Assembly (NCBI GenBank): GCA_029561305.1
Contig: JAKQJG010000189.1
Location: forward strand, 1 to 38,372
Length of the DNA stretch: 38,372 nt
Source: Bacteroidota bacterium
GTDB taxonomy: Bacteria; Bacteroidota; Bacteroidia; Chitinophagales; Chitinophagaceae
Reading direction: 5' to 3'
The notes under the pieces were generated by a model. The model made no database searches. It had not been told where the DNA came from and was given only the letters and a program-made list of their open reading frames with translations. This document shows positions 1 to 8,577 of this stretch, in pieces (positions within the stretch are counted from its first letter, which is position 1; the number at the start of each line of letters is the position of its first letter). The position numbers were made by a program, and so were the translations under genes.

Positions 1-605
1 CCGACAGCGCTGGTTGCAGGGATACTTCGCAGGCATATAACTATAATATAGTTCCTGTTACACTATCAGGGTTTTCCGCACATTTTGATGGTGTACATGC
101 CAATATACTTAACTGGCAAACAGCCCAGGAAACCAACAGCAGCCACTTTACCGTACAAAGGACTTACAACTTACCGCATTTTAATGACATTGGAGAAGTA
201 CCTGCAGCCGTCAGCAGCAGTACCATTAGGTATTATAAGTATACCGACAGTAATATCCTGTACCAGCCCACATTTTATCGCCTGCAACAGGCTGACAGGG
301 ATGGTCAATACCGGTATTCAAAAACCATCATGCTTCACCCGGTAAAAAATGGTTTCAGTATCGGCCGTTTATACCCTAACCCTTCCCGTGAAATTTTGAC
401 TATTGAATTTAACAGCCACTCCCTGTTATCCGTTGAAATTACAGTGATGGATATACTGGGCAGGAATTTACAAAAGACTATTGTGCCTGCCGTCTTTGGG
501 TTTAATAAAACCTCTATTAATACAGGCAGCCTCGCCAAAGGCCGGTATGTACTCCGGCTTCTAAATGAATATGGCTGTATTCAAATGGGATTTGTAAAGT
601 ATTAG
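1..605 (+). CDS. C-terminal part of a secreted protein with T9SS type A sorting domain (5' end outside window)
   Basis: The frame is open from the left edge (first full codon at 3) to TAG at 603-605, so only about 200 C-terminal residues are visible. An early segment reads PVTLSGFSAHFDG and then LNWQTAQETNSSHFTVQRT, a beta-sandwich module that commonly precedes the sorting signal in Bacteroidota exoproteins. The last ~80 residues contain GRLYPNPSREILTIEF, then a VMDILGR turn and a final LAKGRYVLRL strand, the pattern of the type A T9SS C-terminal domain. In this family the domain directs passage through the T9SS translocon and is then cleaved at the cell surface. The enzymatic or adhesive part lies outside the window, so its role is unknown. 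An internal ATG at 330 is not the true start, because the homologous-looking frame continues upstream without a stop. Confidence 0.9.
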   Translation, partial: DSAGCRDTSQAYNYNIVPVTLSGFSAHFDGVHANILNWQTAQETNSSHFTVQRTYNLPHFNDIGEVPAAVSSSTIRYYKYTDSNILYQPTFYRLQQADRDGQYRYSKTIMLHPVKNGFSIGRLYPNPSREILTIEFNSHSLLSVEITVMDILGRNLQKTIVPAVFGFNKTSINTGSLAKGRYVLRLLNEYGCIQMGFVKY

Positions 606-612
606 CAAAAAG

Positions 613-634
613 AAAGCGCTGATAACAGCGCTTT
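613..634. terminator. bidirectional hairpin terminator between convergent genes
   Basis: A perfect 9-bp inverted repeat (AAAGCGCTG / CAGCGCTTT) with a 4-base loop ATAA lies 8 bases after the stop of the T9SS-cargo gene. On the minus strand the stem is followed by CTTTTT, so it best serves the minus-strand beta-barrel gene that ends at 662. On the plus strand it also closes the T9SS-cargo transcript, though without a good T-run. Confidence 0.8.
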
Positions 635-661
635 AAAAATGTTACGTAAAAAACCGGGGTA

Positions 662-1615
662 CTATCTCTTGCCTTCCCTGCCAAAAGTTAATCCAAGTTT
701 GATATTAAAAGTAAAATAAGAGTCGTTGTTATTCGGATTTCCCCTGATACCTGTTTCTGTTTTTCTATATTTTGAGGGATCACTACCCGTATTGGTTCTT
801 TGATTACTGGTTAAATCAAGTGCGTCCTGTAATTGCTGACCACTAAAATAATTTGCGAAGGTAGCATTGTTGATATAGTTTGTACTTACATCATCCAGGT
901 AATCGGTAGTCAATTTTCTGTGTAGTAGTTCCGCACGAAGGTTAAAAGTAGAAGATAATTCATACCGGATACCAATACCAATTGGTATATTCAACTGTGA
1001 TAACTTGTATGGTTTTCTTTCCGGGTATTCAGCAAAACCCTGTCCTTCTAAACTGAGAGGTTGCAAATCAACATAGTCACCTCTTCTTGATCTTGCCTGG
1101 GGGTTATATGAAAACCAGCCCACACCGGCAGCTATATAAGGGGAAATCCTAGGTGGATCCTGGTCGTCTCTAAGTGACCAGTTGATGAACATGAACAACG
1201 GATGAAATTCAGCCACAAGAGAAATTTCTGATATTTTGCTTCGGAAATTAAGATTACGCTCATAACGGCCATTCGTATTGCCTTTTTCTTTCACCATTAT
1301 GCTGTCATAGGCTTTTATAGTTCCCCATGTGCCTTCGAGCCTTAGCGCTACAGCTTCTTTATAAGTTGCAGAAAGATAAATGCTGCCGTTAACCTGACTT
1401 TTGCCGATATTGAGATCGCCGGCCATCTTTTTTCCTAAACCTTTTTTGCCACCTAAATCGGTCATGCAATTCATGATGCCGGCAGATGCACCAAATTCAA
1501 ACATCACGGCAGAGTTGTATGAATTACCATCGTAAAAGTAATACTGTGCGGATGCTTTCTTCCCACTTGCAATCAACATTACTATTGTTGCTGTCAGCAG
1601 CGTAATTCTTTTCAT
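662..1615 (-). CDS. outer-membrane beta-barrel protein, PorG/DUF6089-like (tentative)
   Basis: The protein is 317 aa from the chosen ATG. A longer frame to 1657 exists, but only the start at 1615 gives a clean signal peptide (MKRITLLTATIVMLIASG, cut after KASAQ). The mature part has alternating hydrophobic strands with aromatic ends (ISLVAEFHPLF, ISPYIAAGVGWF, LNIPIGIGIRYEL, FNLRAELLHRKL) and ends in a strand FTFNIKLGLTFGR, as expected for an outer-membrane barrel. The N-terminal FEFGASAGIMNCMTDLGG resembles the opening strand of DUF6089/PorG-type proteins, some of which belong to the type IX secretion machinery. That family call is from memory of the pattern and could equally be a generic porin-like barrel. 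It lies 82 bases after nth and could be read from the same transcript. Confidence 0.7.
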   Translation of the reverse strand: MKRITLLTATIVMLIASGKKASAQYYFYDGNSYNSAVMFEFGASAGIMNCMTDLGGKKGLGKKMAGDLNIGKSQVNGSIYLSATYKEAVALRLEGTWGTIKAYDSIMVKEKGNTNGRYERNLNFRSKISEISLVAEFHPLFMFINWSLRDDQDPPRISPYIAAGVGWFSYNPQARSRRGDYVDLQPLSLEGQGFAEYPERKPYKLSQLNIPIGIGIRYELSSTFNLRAELLHRKLTTDYLDDVSTNYINNATFANYFSGQQLQDALDLTSNQRTNTGSDPSKYRKTETGIRGNPNNNDSYFTFNIKLGLTFGREGKR

Positions 1616-1697
1616 GCAGTTATTAGTTCCTTTGATAATAAACAATGGGGTTTCCACAATATGGGAAATTTCTACAAATTAAACGAATATTCCTGAA

Positions 1698-2348
1698 TTA
1701 TATTCCCTTTTTAAGGATGTTCTTGTAAAATTTACAGACAACATTTAATCCACAATTGTTGCATTGGGGATTTCGGGCGGTGCAGGTATATCTTCCATGC
1801 AGTATGAGCCAGTGATGTGCCTTATGAATATATATACCGGGTATATGTTTAATCAATTGTTTTTCAGTGGCAAGTGGTGTTTTGGCATTAACGGTAAGGC
1901 CTAATCTTGCGCTCACCCGAAACACATGTGTATCTACTGCCATATTGGGTTGTTCATCAATTACTGATGTAATAACATTGGCTGTTTTTCTTCCAACACC
2001 CGGCAGCTGAACCAGTTCATCTACTGTCATGGGCACTTCGCCTCCAAATTTTTCCATCAGCATGTTTGCCATGCCAATGAGGTGCCTGGTTTTATTATTG
2101 GGGTAGGAGATACTTTTTACCAGGGGAAATAACTCATCAAAAGTTGCTTTTGACAGGGTGGCGGCATCTGGAAATTTTTCAAATAAGGCGGGTGTGGTTA
2201 GATTCACCCGCTTATCGGTGCATTGGGCAGACAGTATAACTGCCACCAGTAGTTGAAAAGGATTGTCGTAAAGCAATTCCGTTTCAGCTTCCGGGCTAAA
2301 TTCCAGGAAGTAATTAATAACATGATCGTAAAGTTCCTTTTTTGTCAT
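1698..2348 (-). CDS. nth: endonuclease III (DNA glycosylase/AP lyase)
   Basis: Base-excision repair enzyme that removes oxidised pyrimidines and cuts at the abasic site. The 216-aa length is normal for the family. The helix-hairpin-helix LPGVGRKTANV (115-125) carries the catalytic lysine at about 121, and VDTHVFRV carries the catalytic aspartate at about 139. The C-terminus shows the [4Fe-4S] cysteine spacing C-x6-C-x2-C-x5-C. The start at 2348 (MTKKELYDHV) matches where the family begins. An in-frame ATG at 2381 would add 11 residues read through a hairpin and is less likely. The hairpin immediately upstream may reduce read-through or translation. Confidence 0.97.
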   Translation of the reverse strand: MTKKELYDHVINYFLEFSPEAETELLYDNPFQLLVAVILSAQCTDKRVNLTTPALFEKFPDAATLSKATFDELFPLVKSISYPNNKTRHLIGMANMLMEKFGGEVPMTVDELVQLPGVGRKTANVITSVIDEQPNMAVDTHVFRVSARLGLTVNAKTPLATEKQLIKHIPGIYIHKAHHWLILHGRYTCTARNPQCNNCGLNVVCKFYKNILKKGI

Positions 2349-2356
2349 AAAAAAAT

Positions 2357-2377
2357 CTCCCCAACAAGGTTGGGGAG
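2357..2377 (-). terminator. strong hairpin plus T-run abutting the nth start codon
   Basis: Perfect 9-bp stem CTCCCCAAC / GTTGGGGAG with loop CTT (minus-strand reading), followed by A and a run of T that leads straight into the nth ATG. It has the form of an intrinsic terminator for the gene ending at 2417. The only Shine-Dalgarno-like bases for nth (GGGGAG) are in its 3' arm, so it could also control nth translation. Confidence 0.75.
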
Positions 2378-2416
2378 GCAAATTAGTTTAAAATTAGTTT
2401 AATGGATTGATCCCTG

Positions 2417-2650
2417 CTAATCGGTAAATTCCTTTACTTGTTTATTAGCATAGTTAAGTACAAAATCAAGCGCTTTTTTACGGGGAGAAACATTTACAGG
2501 TCCAAGGTTTTCCTTAGCTGAAAGCAATTCCTGGTACTGCTCGTTCAATTTCCAATCCGTTTGTAAAGCTGCCTTGATCGCGGCTGTTTGTTCTGTGGAT
2601 GCCTCGCCGTAAATATACAGCAACAGGTCATCCTGCGTGATGCTTTGCAT
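2417..2650 (-). CDS. small helical protein of unknown function
   Basis: The protein is 77 aa from the ATG at 2650; a longer frame starts at 2686 with an unlikely basic leader. I do not recognise a named family. The N-terminus (TQDDLLLYIYGEAS, then EQTAAIKAAL) is like the short helical segment that begins many Bacteroidota anti-sigma-factor proteins ('the cell has N layers; D-L-L-x-Y-x-Y-G-E'). There is no zinc-binding Cys/His set, no transmembrane helix and no sigma factor next to it. The rest is predicted helical with a basic C-terminal half (SPRKKALDFVLNYANKQVKEF). It lies between the divIC-like gene and nth on the same strand, 84 bases after divIC, and is followed by a strong terminator. 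Confidence 0.7.
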   Translation of the reverse strand: MQSITQDDLLLYIYGEASTEQTAAIKAALQTDWKLNEQYQELLSAKENLGPVNVSPRKKALDFVLNYANKQVKEFTD

Positions 2651-2734
2651 AAGTTTAAAAAGCTTGTTAAGAAGTTTAATTATCAATTATCCATTTCCAA
2701 AAACGGCATTTAGAAGTGAATATTGCCCATTAAC

Positions 2735-3085
2735 CTATTTATTTTCAGCCTTGTCCTCCACAATAAACAGGTCTTCATTGTCTTTTTTCATCCAATATTT
2801 TTCCCGGGCGTATTTTTCAATGGTTTGGGCATTGCTTTTTAACTGCCCCAACTCACTACGGGTACCTTCTATCTGCGTAGCCAGTTTTTGTTCGCTGGCC
2901 TGCAATTCTTTGTACTTACGCCACCTGTTTATGCCAGAACTAACATCCTTGGGGTCAAAAAACAGCATCCATACAAGGAAAAAAGCACTGGCAAGAAGAT
3001 ATTTATTCTTCATCCAGGCCAGTTTCCCTTTCCACCACTTTTTGGGCGGTAGAACTGGGGAGGCGTTTTCTGCTTTGTTATCCAT
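2735..3085 (-). CDS. septum formation initiator family protein (DivIC/FtsB-like)
   Basis: A 116-aa single-pass membrane protein of the divisome. It has a basic cytoplasmic N-terminus, one transmembrane helix (about 29-43, YLLASAFFLVWMLFF) and a coiled-coil-like stretch (about 56-90, KYKELQASEQKLATQIEGT onward). It ends with the KYAREKYWMKKDNED element typical of DivIC/FtsB proteins. In the family this protein bridges FtsL and FtsQ/DivIB at the division site. It lies 26 bases downstream of eno, an arrangement found widely in bacteria, which supports the call. Confidence 0.88.
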   Translation of the reverse strand: MDNKAENASPVLPPKKWWKGKLAWMKNKYLLASAFFLVWMLFFDPKDVSSGINRWRKYKELQASEQKLATQIEGTRSELGQLKSNAQTIEKYAREKYWMKKDNEDLFIVEDKAENK

Positions 3086-3111
3086 TGATCTGTTACGAAC
3101 TTCTTACTTGC

Positions 3112-4428
<1,317 letters not shown>

Positions 4429-5343
4429 TTAATTGTTAGCTGAGGTCAGGTTCCTGAAAATGTCTTCCAGGCTGTTGCTTTCACTCTGCAAAGAAACGAT
4501 GTTGAGGTTATTTTTCAAACTCAATTCCAGTAATTGCTTTCGCACCAGTTCGGGATTGTTGGTAGAGAGCTGAAAATGTGAAGCCGACATTTGATTTATA
4601 GAAATTATTTCGGGTAGAGATTGTAAATCATCGATGCTGATTTGCTCTTTAAATTCAACATTCACCTGCTGTTGTGTAACATTTGCTTTTTGCAAATTGC
4701 TTAGCAGATCATCTGCAACGATATTTCCGCGGTTAATGATAATAACCCTGTCGCAAATGGCTTCCACTTCCTGCAGGATATGCGACGAGAACAGCACCGT
4801 TTTATTTTTACCTAAATGCTTTATTACTTCTCTTATTTCGATGATCTGGTTAGGATCAAGACCAGATGTTGGTTCATCCAGTATCAGCACTTCAGGATCA
4901 TGTATCAATGCAGCAGCAATGCCTACTCTTTGTTTATATCCTTTGCTAAGCTGGCCAATTTTTTTATTGGCTTCCAGTTTCAGCTTTACTGTTTCAATGG
5001 CTGATTCTATCTTTTCTTTTTTTTGTTGAATGCCATGCACACCAGCTACAAATTCTAAATACTCTCTCACATACATATCAAAGTACAAAGGGTTGGCTTC
5101 GGGCAGGTAACCGATCTTCTTTTTTGTATTGAGTGAATTGGAACTTACTGTTTCGCCACATACCGCTGCGGTACCGCCATCAGCTTCAATATAACCGGTG
5201 ATGATCTTCATCGTAGTGCTTTTACCGGCACCGTTAGGACCAAGAAAACCCACGATCTCTCCTTTGTTTACTGAAAATGAAATATTGTTAACGGCTTTTT
5301 GAGCGCCGTATGTTTTTGTAAGATTGGTAACTGTGATAGACAT
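4429..5343 (-). CDS. gldA: ABC transporter ATP-binding protein, GldA-like
   Basis: ABC ATPase of 304 aa from the ATG at 5343. Walker A is GPNGAGKST (35-43), the signature LSKGYKQR is near 135, Walker B is VLILDEPTSGLDP and the switch His is in SSHILQEV. After the ATPase core, ~80 residues end in LEDIFRNLTS, as in GldA proteins and other ABC-2 type ATPases. In gliding Bacteroidota GldA works with membrane subunits GldF/GldG; neither is next to it here, which is common outside Flavobacteriia. A general ABC-2 exporter ATPase cannot be excluded. The start was chosen because the longer frame to 5400 runs through the upstream terminator. Confidence 0.82.
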   Translation of the reverse strand: MSITVTNLTKTYGAQKAVNNISFSVNKGEIVGFLGPNGAGKSTTMKIITGYIEADGGTAAVCGETVSSNSLNTKKKIGYLPEANPLYFDMYVREYLEFVAGVHGIQQKKEKIESAIETVKLKLEANKKIGQLSKGYKQRVGIAAALIHDPEVLILDEPTSGLDPNQIIEIREVIKHLGKNKTVLFSSHILQEVEAICDRVIIINRGNIVADDLLSNLQKANVTQQQVNVEFKEQISIDDLQSLPEIISINQMSASHFQLSTNNPELVRKQLLELSLKNNLNIVSLQSESNSLEDIFRNLTSANN

Positions 5344-5368
5344 AATGAAAATTGAATCGTAAATATAA

Positions 5369-5397
5369 AAAACGCCGGGTACTTCTCCCGACGTTTT
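5369..5397 (-). terminator. intrinsic terminator downstream of ricT
   Basis: An 11-bp stem with one G-U pair (AAAACGTCGGG / CCCGGCGTTTT, minus-strand reading) and a 7-base loop, followed by T-rich DNA. It lies between the stop of ricT (5412) and the start of gldA (5343), so it separates the two transcripts. Confidence 0.8.
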
Positions 5398-5411
5398 CAA
5401 TTATATAAACT

Positions 5412-6956
5412 TTATGTTGATTCCCCCGGATTATCTGGTCGCTGTTGCGGCGGCCTGTTGTCCTGTCTTGGCTGCTGCGGTGGCCTGTTTTGTGGAGGTC
5501 TTTGTGGGTTCCTGTTTGGATTATTCCCTCCGCCCCGGTTATCAGGTCTCTGTTGATTGGGATTGCCGGCACGATTCTGCGGCGGCCTTTGCTGGTTCCT
5601 GTTTGGATTATTTCCTCCACCTTGTTGTTCCCTGTTATCGGGCCTTTGCTGATTAGGGTTTCCACCCCTGTTCTGCGGTGGCCTGTTTTGATTATCACCA
5701 CCCTGCCTGTTACCCTCTTGCCTGTTGTTGCCTTGATTTCCTTGCCTATTGGCTCTTTGTTCATTGCCTCTTTGATCACTACCACCTTGCCTGTTACCTC
5801 TTTGCTCATTGCCACCTTGCCTGTTTCCTGGTCCCCGTTCTTGTTCCCTTCTTTTGCGGCTGGTTTTTTCCAGGCTTTTCAAACTGATTTGTCCTACAAC
5901 ATCAGCATATACGGGTTCTATTTCCACAGGTTTTTTACTCAACACTTCTACTGGTTCCAGTTCGTCAGGACGGATGCCCTGCTGGTTGAGCGATTTTATT
6001 TTTTTAACCCTTTCAAGCGTTAAGGGATACTGCTTATTGCTGTCGGGCAAAGTGTACCACATGAGGTTACGGAAAATATCTTTCTTTACTAAAAATGCCC
6101 TGCCTCTTGCTATTTCAATACTGTCGCAATCATCCGGGAAATTCTGTAATGCGTCCAGGTAAGTATCCAGTTCATAATTGAGGCAACATTTAAGCCTTCC
6201 GCACTGGCCGCTGAGCTTAGCCTGGTTGATACTCAGGTTTTGATAACGGGCTGCATTGGTATTCACGCTTTTAAAATCAGTAAGCCAGGTACTGCAGCAC
6301 AATTCCCGTCCGCAACTGCCAATACCACCCACTTTACCAGCTTCCTGCCTTGCACCTATCTGGCGCATTTCCACTTTTACTTTAAACTCGCCGGCATATA
6401 CTTTTATCAACTCACGAAAATCCACCCTGTCATCAGCAATATAAAAGAACGTTGCTTTTCTGCCATCTGCCTGAATTTCCACTTCGGCAATCTTCATGTC
6501 AAGCCTTAATTGCTTGGCAATGGCACGGCTGCGGATCATTACATCCCTTTCCCTTGCCTTGGTTTCTTTCAGTTTGGCAAGATCATTCTCATTTGCCCTG
6601 CGGAGTATTTTCTTTATTTCCGGGTTATCCTCTTTTATATTATTCTTTTTCAGTTGCAGCTTTACCAGCTCACCTGTCAGGTTTACGCTACCCACATCAA
6701 AACCACTAACGCCTTCCACGGCAATCATCTCCCCTTTTTCAAAAAAGTAATTGGTGGTGTTTTTAAAATAGTCTTTTCGGCTGCCGTTATTGAAACTTAC
6801 TTCAACCATCTTGCAGGAACTTTCGGGGTCGCTGAAAGGCAGGTTAGCCAGCCAATCGTATACATTCATGCGGTTGCAACTGCCGCTGGCACAACTGCCC
6901 TGGCTTTTACATCCGCCGGGGGCGCCGCCACCCGTTCCACAACTTCCACATGCCAT
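5412..6956 (-). CDS. ricT: RicT/YaaT-like PSP1-domain protein with long disordered C-terminal tail
   Basis: A 514-aa protein. The N-terminus is Cys-rich (Cys 3, 6, 16, 22, 27), followed by NRMNVYDWLANL and then the PSP1/RicT core (about 45-300). The core holds the two conserved cysteine clusters GSCGRELCC (213-221) and GQCGRLKCC (250-258). In Bacillus subtilis, RicT (YaaT) forms a complex with RicA and RicF that carries Fe-S clusters and promotes RNase Y-dependent RNA maturation; the partners are not in this window. From about residue 366 to the end the protein is low complexity, rich in R, G, N, Q and P, with tandem units such as RPPQNRAGNPNQQRPDNR. That tail is probably disordered and may bind RNA. 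Several long proline/serine-rich frames on the opposite strand are shadows of this repeat. Confidence 0.9.
   Translation of the reverse strand: MACGSCGTGGGAPGGCKSQGSCASGSCNRMNVYDWLANLPFSDPESSCKMVEVSFNNGSRKDYFKNTTNYFFEKGEMIAVEGVSGFDVGSVNLTGELVKLQLKKNNIKEDNPEIKKILRRANENDLAKLKETKARERDVMIRSRAIAKQLRLDMKIAEVEIQADGRKATFFYIADDRVDFRELIKVYAGEFKVKVEMRQIGARQEAGKVGGIGSCGRELCCSTWLTDFKSVNTNAARYQNLSINQAKLSGQCGRLKCCLNYELDTYLDALQNFPDDCDSIEIARGRAFLVKKDIFRNLMWYTLPDSNKQYPLTLERVKKIKSLNQQGIRPDELEPVEVLSKKPVEIEPVYADVVGQISLKSLEKTSRKRREQERGPGNRQGGNEQRGNRQGGSDQRGNEQRANRQGNQGNNRQEGNRQGGDNQNRPPQNRGGNPNQQRPDNREQQGGGNNPNRNQQRPPQNRAGNPNQQRPDNRGGGNNPNRNPQRPPQNRPPQQPRQDNRPPQQRPDNPGEST
5430..5850. repeat. degenerate tandem repeats encoding the RicT tail
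   Basis: Imperfect tandem units of several tens of bases lie within ricT. At protein level two copies of a unit of about 30 residues (RPPQNR-G/A-GNPNQQRPDNR ... GGGNNPNRN) follow shorter NRQGG/EQRGNRQGG units. The repeats are coding and stay in frame, so they could vary in copy number between strains. Confidence 0.75.
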
Positions 6957-7297
6957 ATTAATTGATAATTAAAAAATGAATAATTGAGAATGCGTTTATC
7001 AAAGACGATAGGTCTTAAAAACCAGCATCTATTTAGTTAAGGGAATTTTTTATGGGCAAGGGCAAAGTGCTGCTATTAAGCTTCATTGGCGTCGCACTCT
7101 TGTACAGTATCTCATTATTGAGCGTACATATTATATTATATGAATAGCTGAAGGCAGCAATTCGGTACAAGTGATATTAAAAATTCTTCCACTGAAAGAT
7201 TTTTTAATAAGTCTGCGATTACAACGATGTTGAATATAGTAGATAACCAGTTACCAAGATCAACACACAACTCTGTCCCACCTCACTTCAAAAAACC
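6957..7297. other. 341-base intergenic interval with structured sequence
   Basis: Lies between holB and ricT, both on the minus strand. It contains a small plus-strand ORF (7052-7147) described separately. A hairpin at 7101-7128 has outer arms TGTAC/GTACA and an inner stem CTCA/TGAG. A further CTTGTAC (7099-7105) can pair with GTACAAG about 65 bases downstream. No clear terminator for holB and no RNA gene was recognised; the rest is AT-rich DNA without signals I can read. Confidence 0.5.
7052..7147 (+). CDS. possible 31-aa single-helix membrane microprotein (or part of a dispersed repeat)
   Basis: ATG to TAG encodes a 31-residue peptide with a basic start (MGKGK), then an almost unbroken hydrophobic stretch (VLLLSFIGVALLYSISLLSV) and HIILYE, the shape of a one-helix membrane peptide. 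AAGGGA lies 8 bases before the ATG, unusual in a genome where Shine-Dalgarno sites are rare. A 17-base motif at its start recurs with two differences at 13091-13107, also in an intergenic region and in the same reading frame (GKGKALL). Coding status is uncertain; the sequence may instead belong to a non-coding repeat. Confidence 0.25.
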   Translation: MGKGKVLLLSFIGVALLYSISLLSVHIILYE

Positions 7298-8509
7298 TCA
7301 TTGGGTCAAAATTAATGAATTGTTGCTAATAATGTGGTGCAACTTAATGCTGAGGGCGTGAAAGAGCATTTTGGCATTAGCGTTGCGTTCAATGTAGTAA
7401 CTGGCCTTGTCGAGTTCACTAATAATGGCTTCCTGCTGGCCAATTCCACAAAGTTTATTTAACCGGAGGGCAAAATCCAGTTCATTATTCATGCTTTCGG
7501 CGGCTGGAGGAATAAACTGCACCCGGATAGCCATTTCGAGCAGATGGGTGAAATATTTAAGAAATTGTTTTTGTTTTTCCCTGCCTTGTTTGCTCATGTC
7601 ATCGATCCATTTTACCTGGCCGGGCAGGTTTTTTTTGGCGATATGATTGAGCCACTCCCTTAATACTGCCTGCCAGTCATCTTCTTCATGCTGCAACAAT
7701 TGCAGTGCTTCCCGGTAGTTACCCTCGCTTAAAAGGGATATCTGGCGGGCTTTGTCTACTTTGGCGCCCGCCCTTAGTTCGAGTGCGGCTTCAATTTCCA
7801 TATCAGTCAGCAAAGGGATCTTTACCAATTGGGTCCTGGATAAGATGGTGGGTAATATTTGCTCTTCACTTTCCGCCACCAGCACGAACAGTGTATTGGG
7901 GGGCGGCTCTTCGATCAGTTTCAACAGCTTGTTACCGTTTTTTGTCAGGTATTCCGGCATCCAGATGATCAGGATCTTATATTCACTTTCAAAACTCTTT
8001 AAGCTGATCTTACGGTTGATGTCGTTGCATTCTTCCGCTGTGATATTGCCTTGTTTATTTTCAGCATTGATAAACTGCAGCCAGTCGAATACATTTCCAT
8101 ATGGGTGAAGCGAAATATACTCCCGCCATTCTTTTATCCAGTCGGTGCTAATGGGTTTGTCGCCGGTTTTTTTTGCAATAACGGGGTAGGAGAAATGAAT
8201 ATCAGGGTGGATTAGTTGTTTGGCTTTGTTGCAGGCAGCGCATTCTCCACAGGAATCGTTTCTTGTGTCTGGTTGCTCGTTTTGTGCTGGCTCAGGTTCT
8301 CCAAAGAGTGATGGGCCGGGTGCTGCAGCAGGAGTTTTGCCATTTACTCTTTCACAAACGATGTATTGCGCAAAGGCCATTGCCAGGGGTAAGGCACCGC
8401 TGCCTTCTTTTCCTAAAAACAACAAGGCATGGCTTAAGCGGCTATGCTGCACCATTTGCACTAAATGCTCTTTAACGTCTTTTTGGCCGATGATGGATTG
8501 GAATTGCAT
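7298..8509 (-). CDS. holB: DNA polymerase III subunit delta' (clamp-loader)
   Basis: 403 aa from the ATG at 8509 (MQFQSIIGQKDVKEHL); the frame extends to 8536 but would read through a terminator. It has the AAA+ fold of clamp-loader subunits with a degenerate Walker A (GKEGSGALPLA, no P-loop Lys-Ser/Thr), the usual state for delta'. A zinc-module cysteine set is split as one Cys in IVCERV and three in CGECAAC, separated by a Pro/Ala-rich insert. The sensor region LLKLIEEPPPNTLFVLV and SRTQLVKIP follow. The delta' subunit helps the clamp loader open and load the beta clamp. Confidence 0.93.
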   Translation of the reverse strand: MQFQSIIGQKDVKEHLVQMVQHSRLSHALLFLGKEGSGALPLAMAFAQYIVCERVNGKTPAAAPGPSLFGEPEPAQNEQPDTRNDSCGECAACNKAKQLIHPDIHFSYPVIAKKTGDKPISTDWIKEWREYISLHPYGNVFDWLQFINAENKQGNITAEECNDINRKISLKSFESEYKILIIWMPEYLTKNGNKLLKLIEEPPPNTLFVLVAESEEQILPTILSRTQLVKIPLLTDMEIEAALELRAGAKVDKARQISLLSEGNYREALQLLQHEEDDWQAVLREWLNHIAKKNLPGQVKWIDDMSKQGREKQKQFLKYFTHLLEMAIRVQFIPPAAESMNNELDFALRLNKLCGIGQQEAIISELDKASYYIERNANAKMLFHALSIKLHHIISNNSLILTQ

Positions 8510-8531
8510 TAGAGCAAAGTAAAAGAAAAAA

Positions 8532-8555
8532 GCCATCAGTAGTATAACTGATGGC
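8532..8555 (-). terminator. intrinsic terminator after glutathione peroxidase gene
   Basis: Perfect 9-bp stem GCCATCAGT / ACTGATGGC with a 6-base loop, followed on the minus strand by TTTTTT. It lies 22 bases after the peroxidase stop (8578) and just before the holB start, so it ends the radA-to-peroxidase transcript. Confidence 0.88.
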
Positions 8556-8577
8556 CTGTAAGATATAGTGATTCAAA

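Noticed and set aside
5414-6023. Several long Pro/Ser/Val-rich plus-strand frames
   Set aside because: They are opposite-strand shadows of the low-complexity RicT tail and core; no start signals, composition explained by the repeat.
6957-7297. tRNA or structured RNA gene between holB and ricT
   Set aside because: No cloverleaf or conserved tRNA motifs; the hairpins seen are short.
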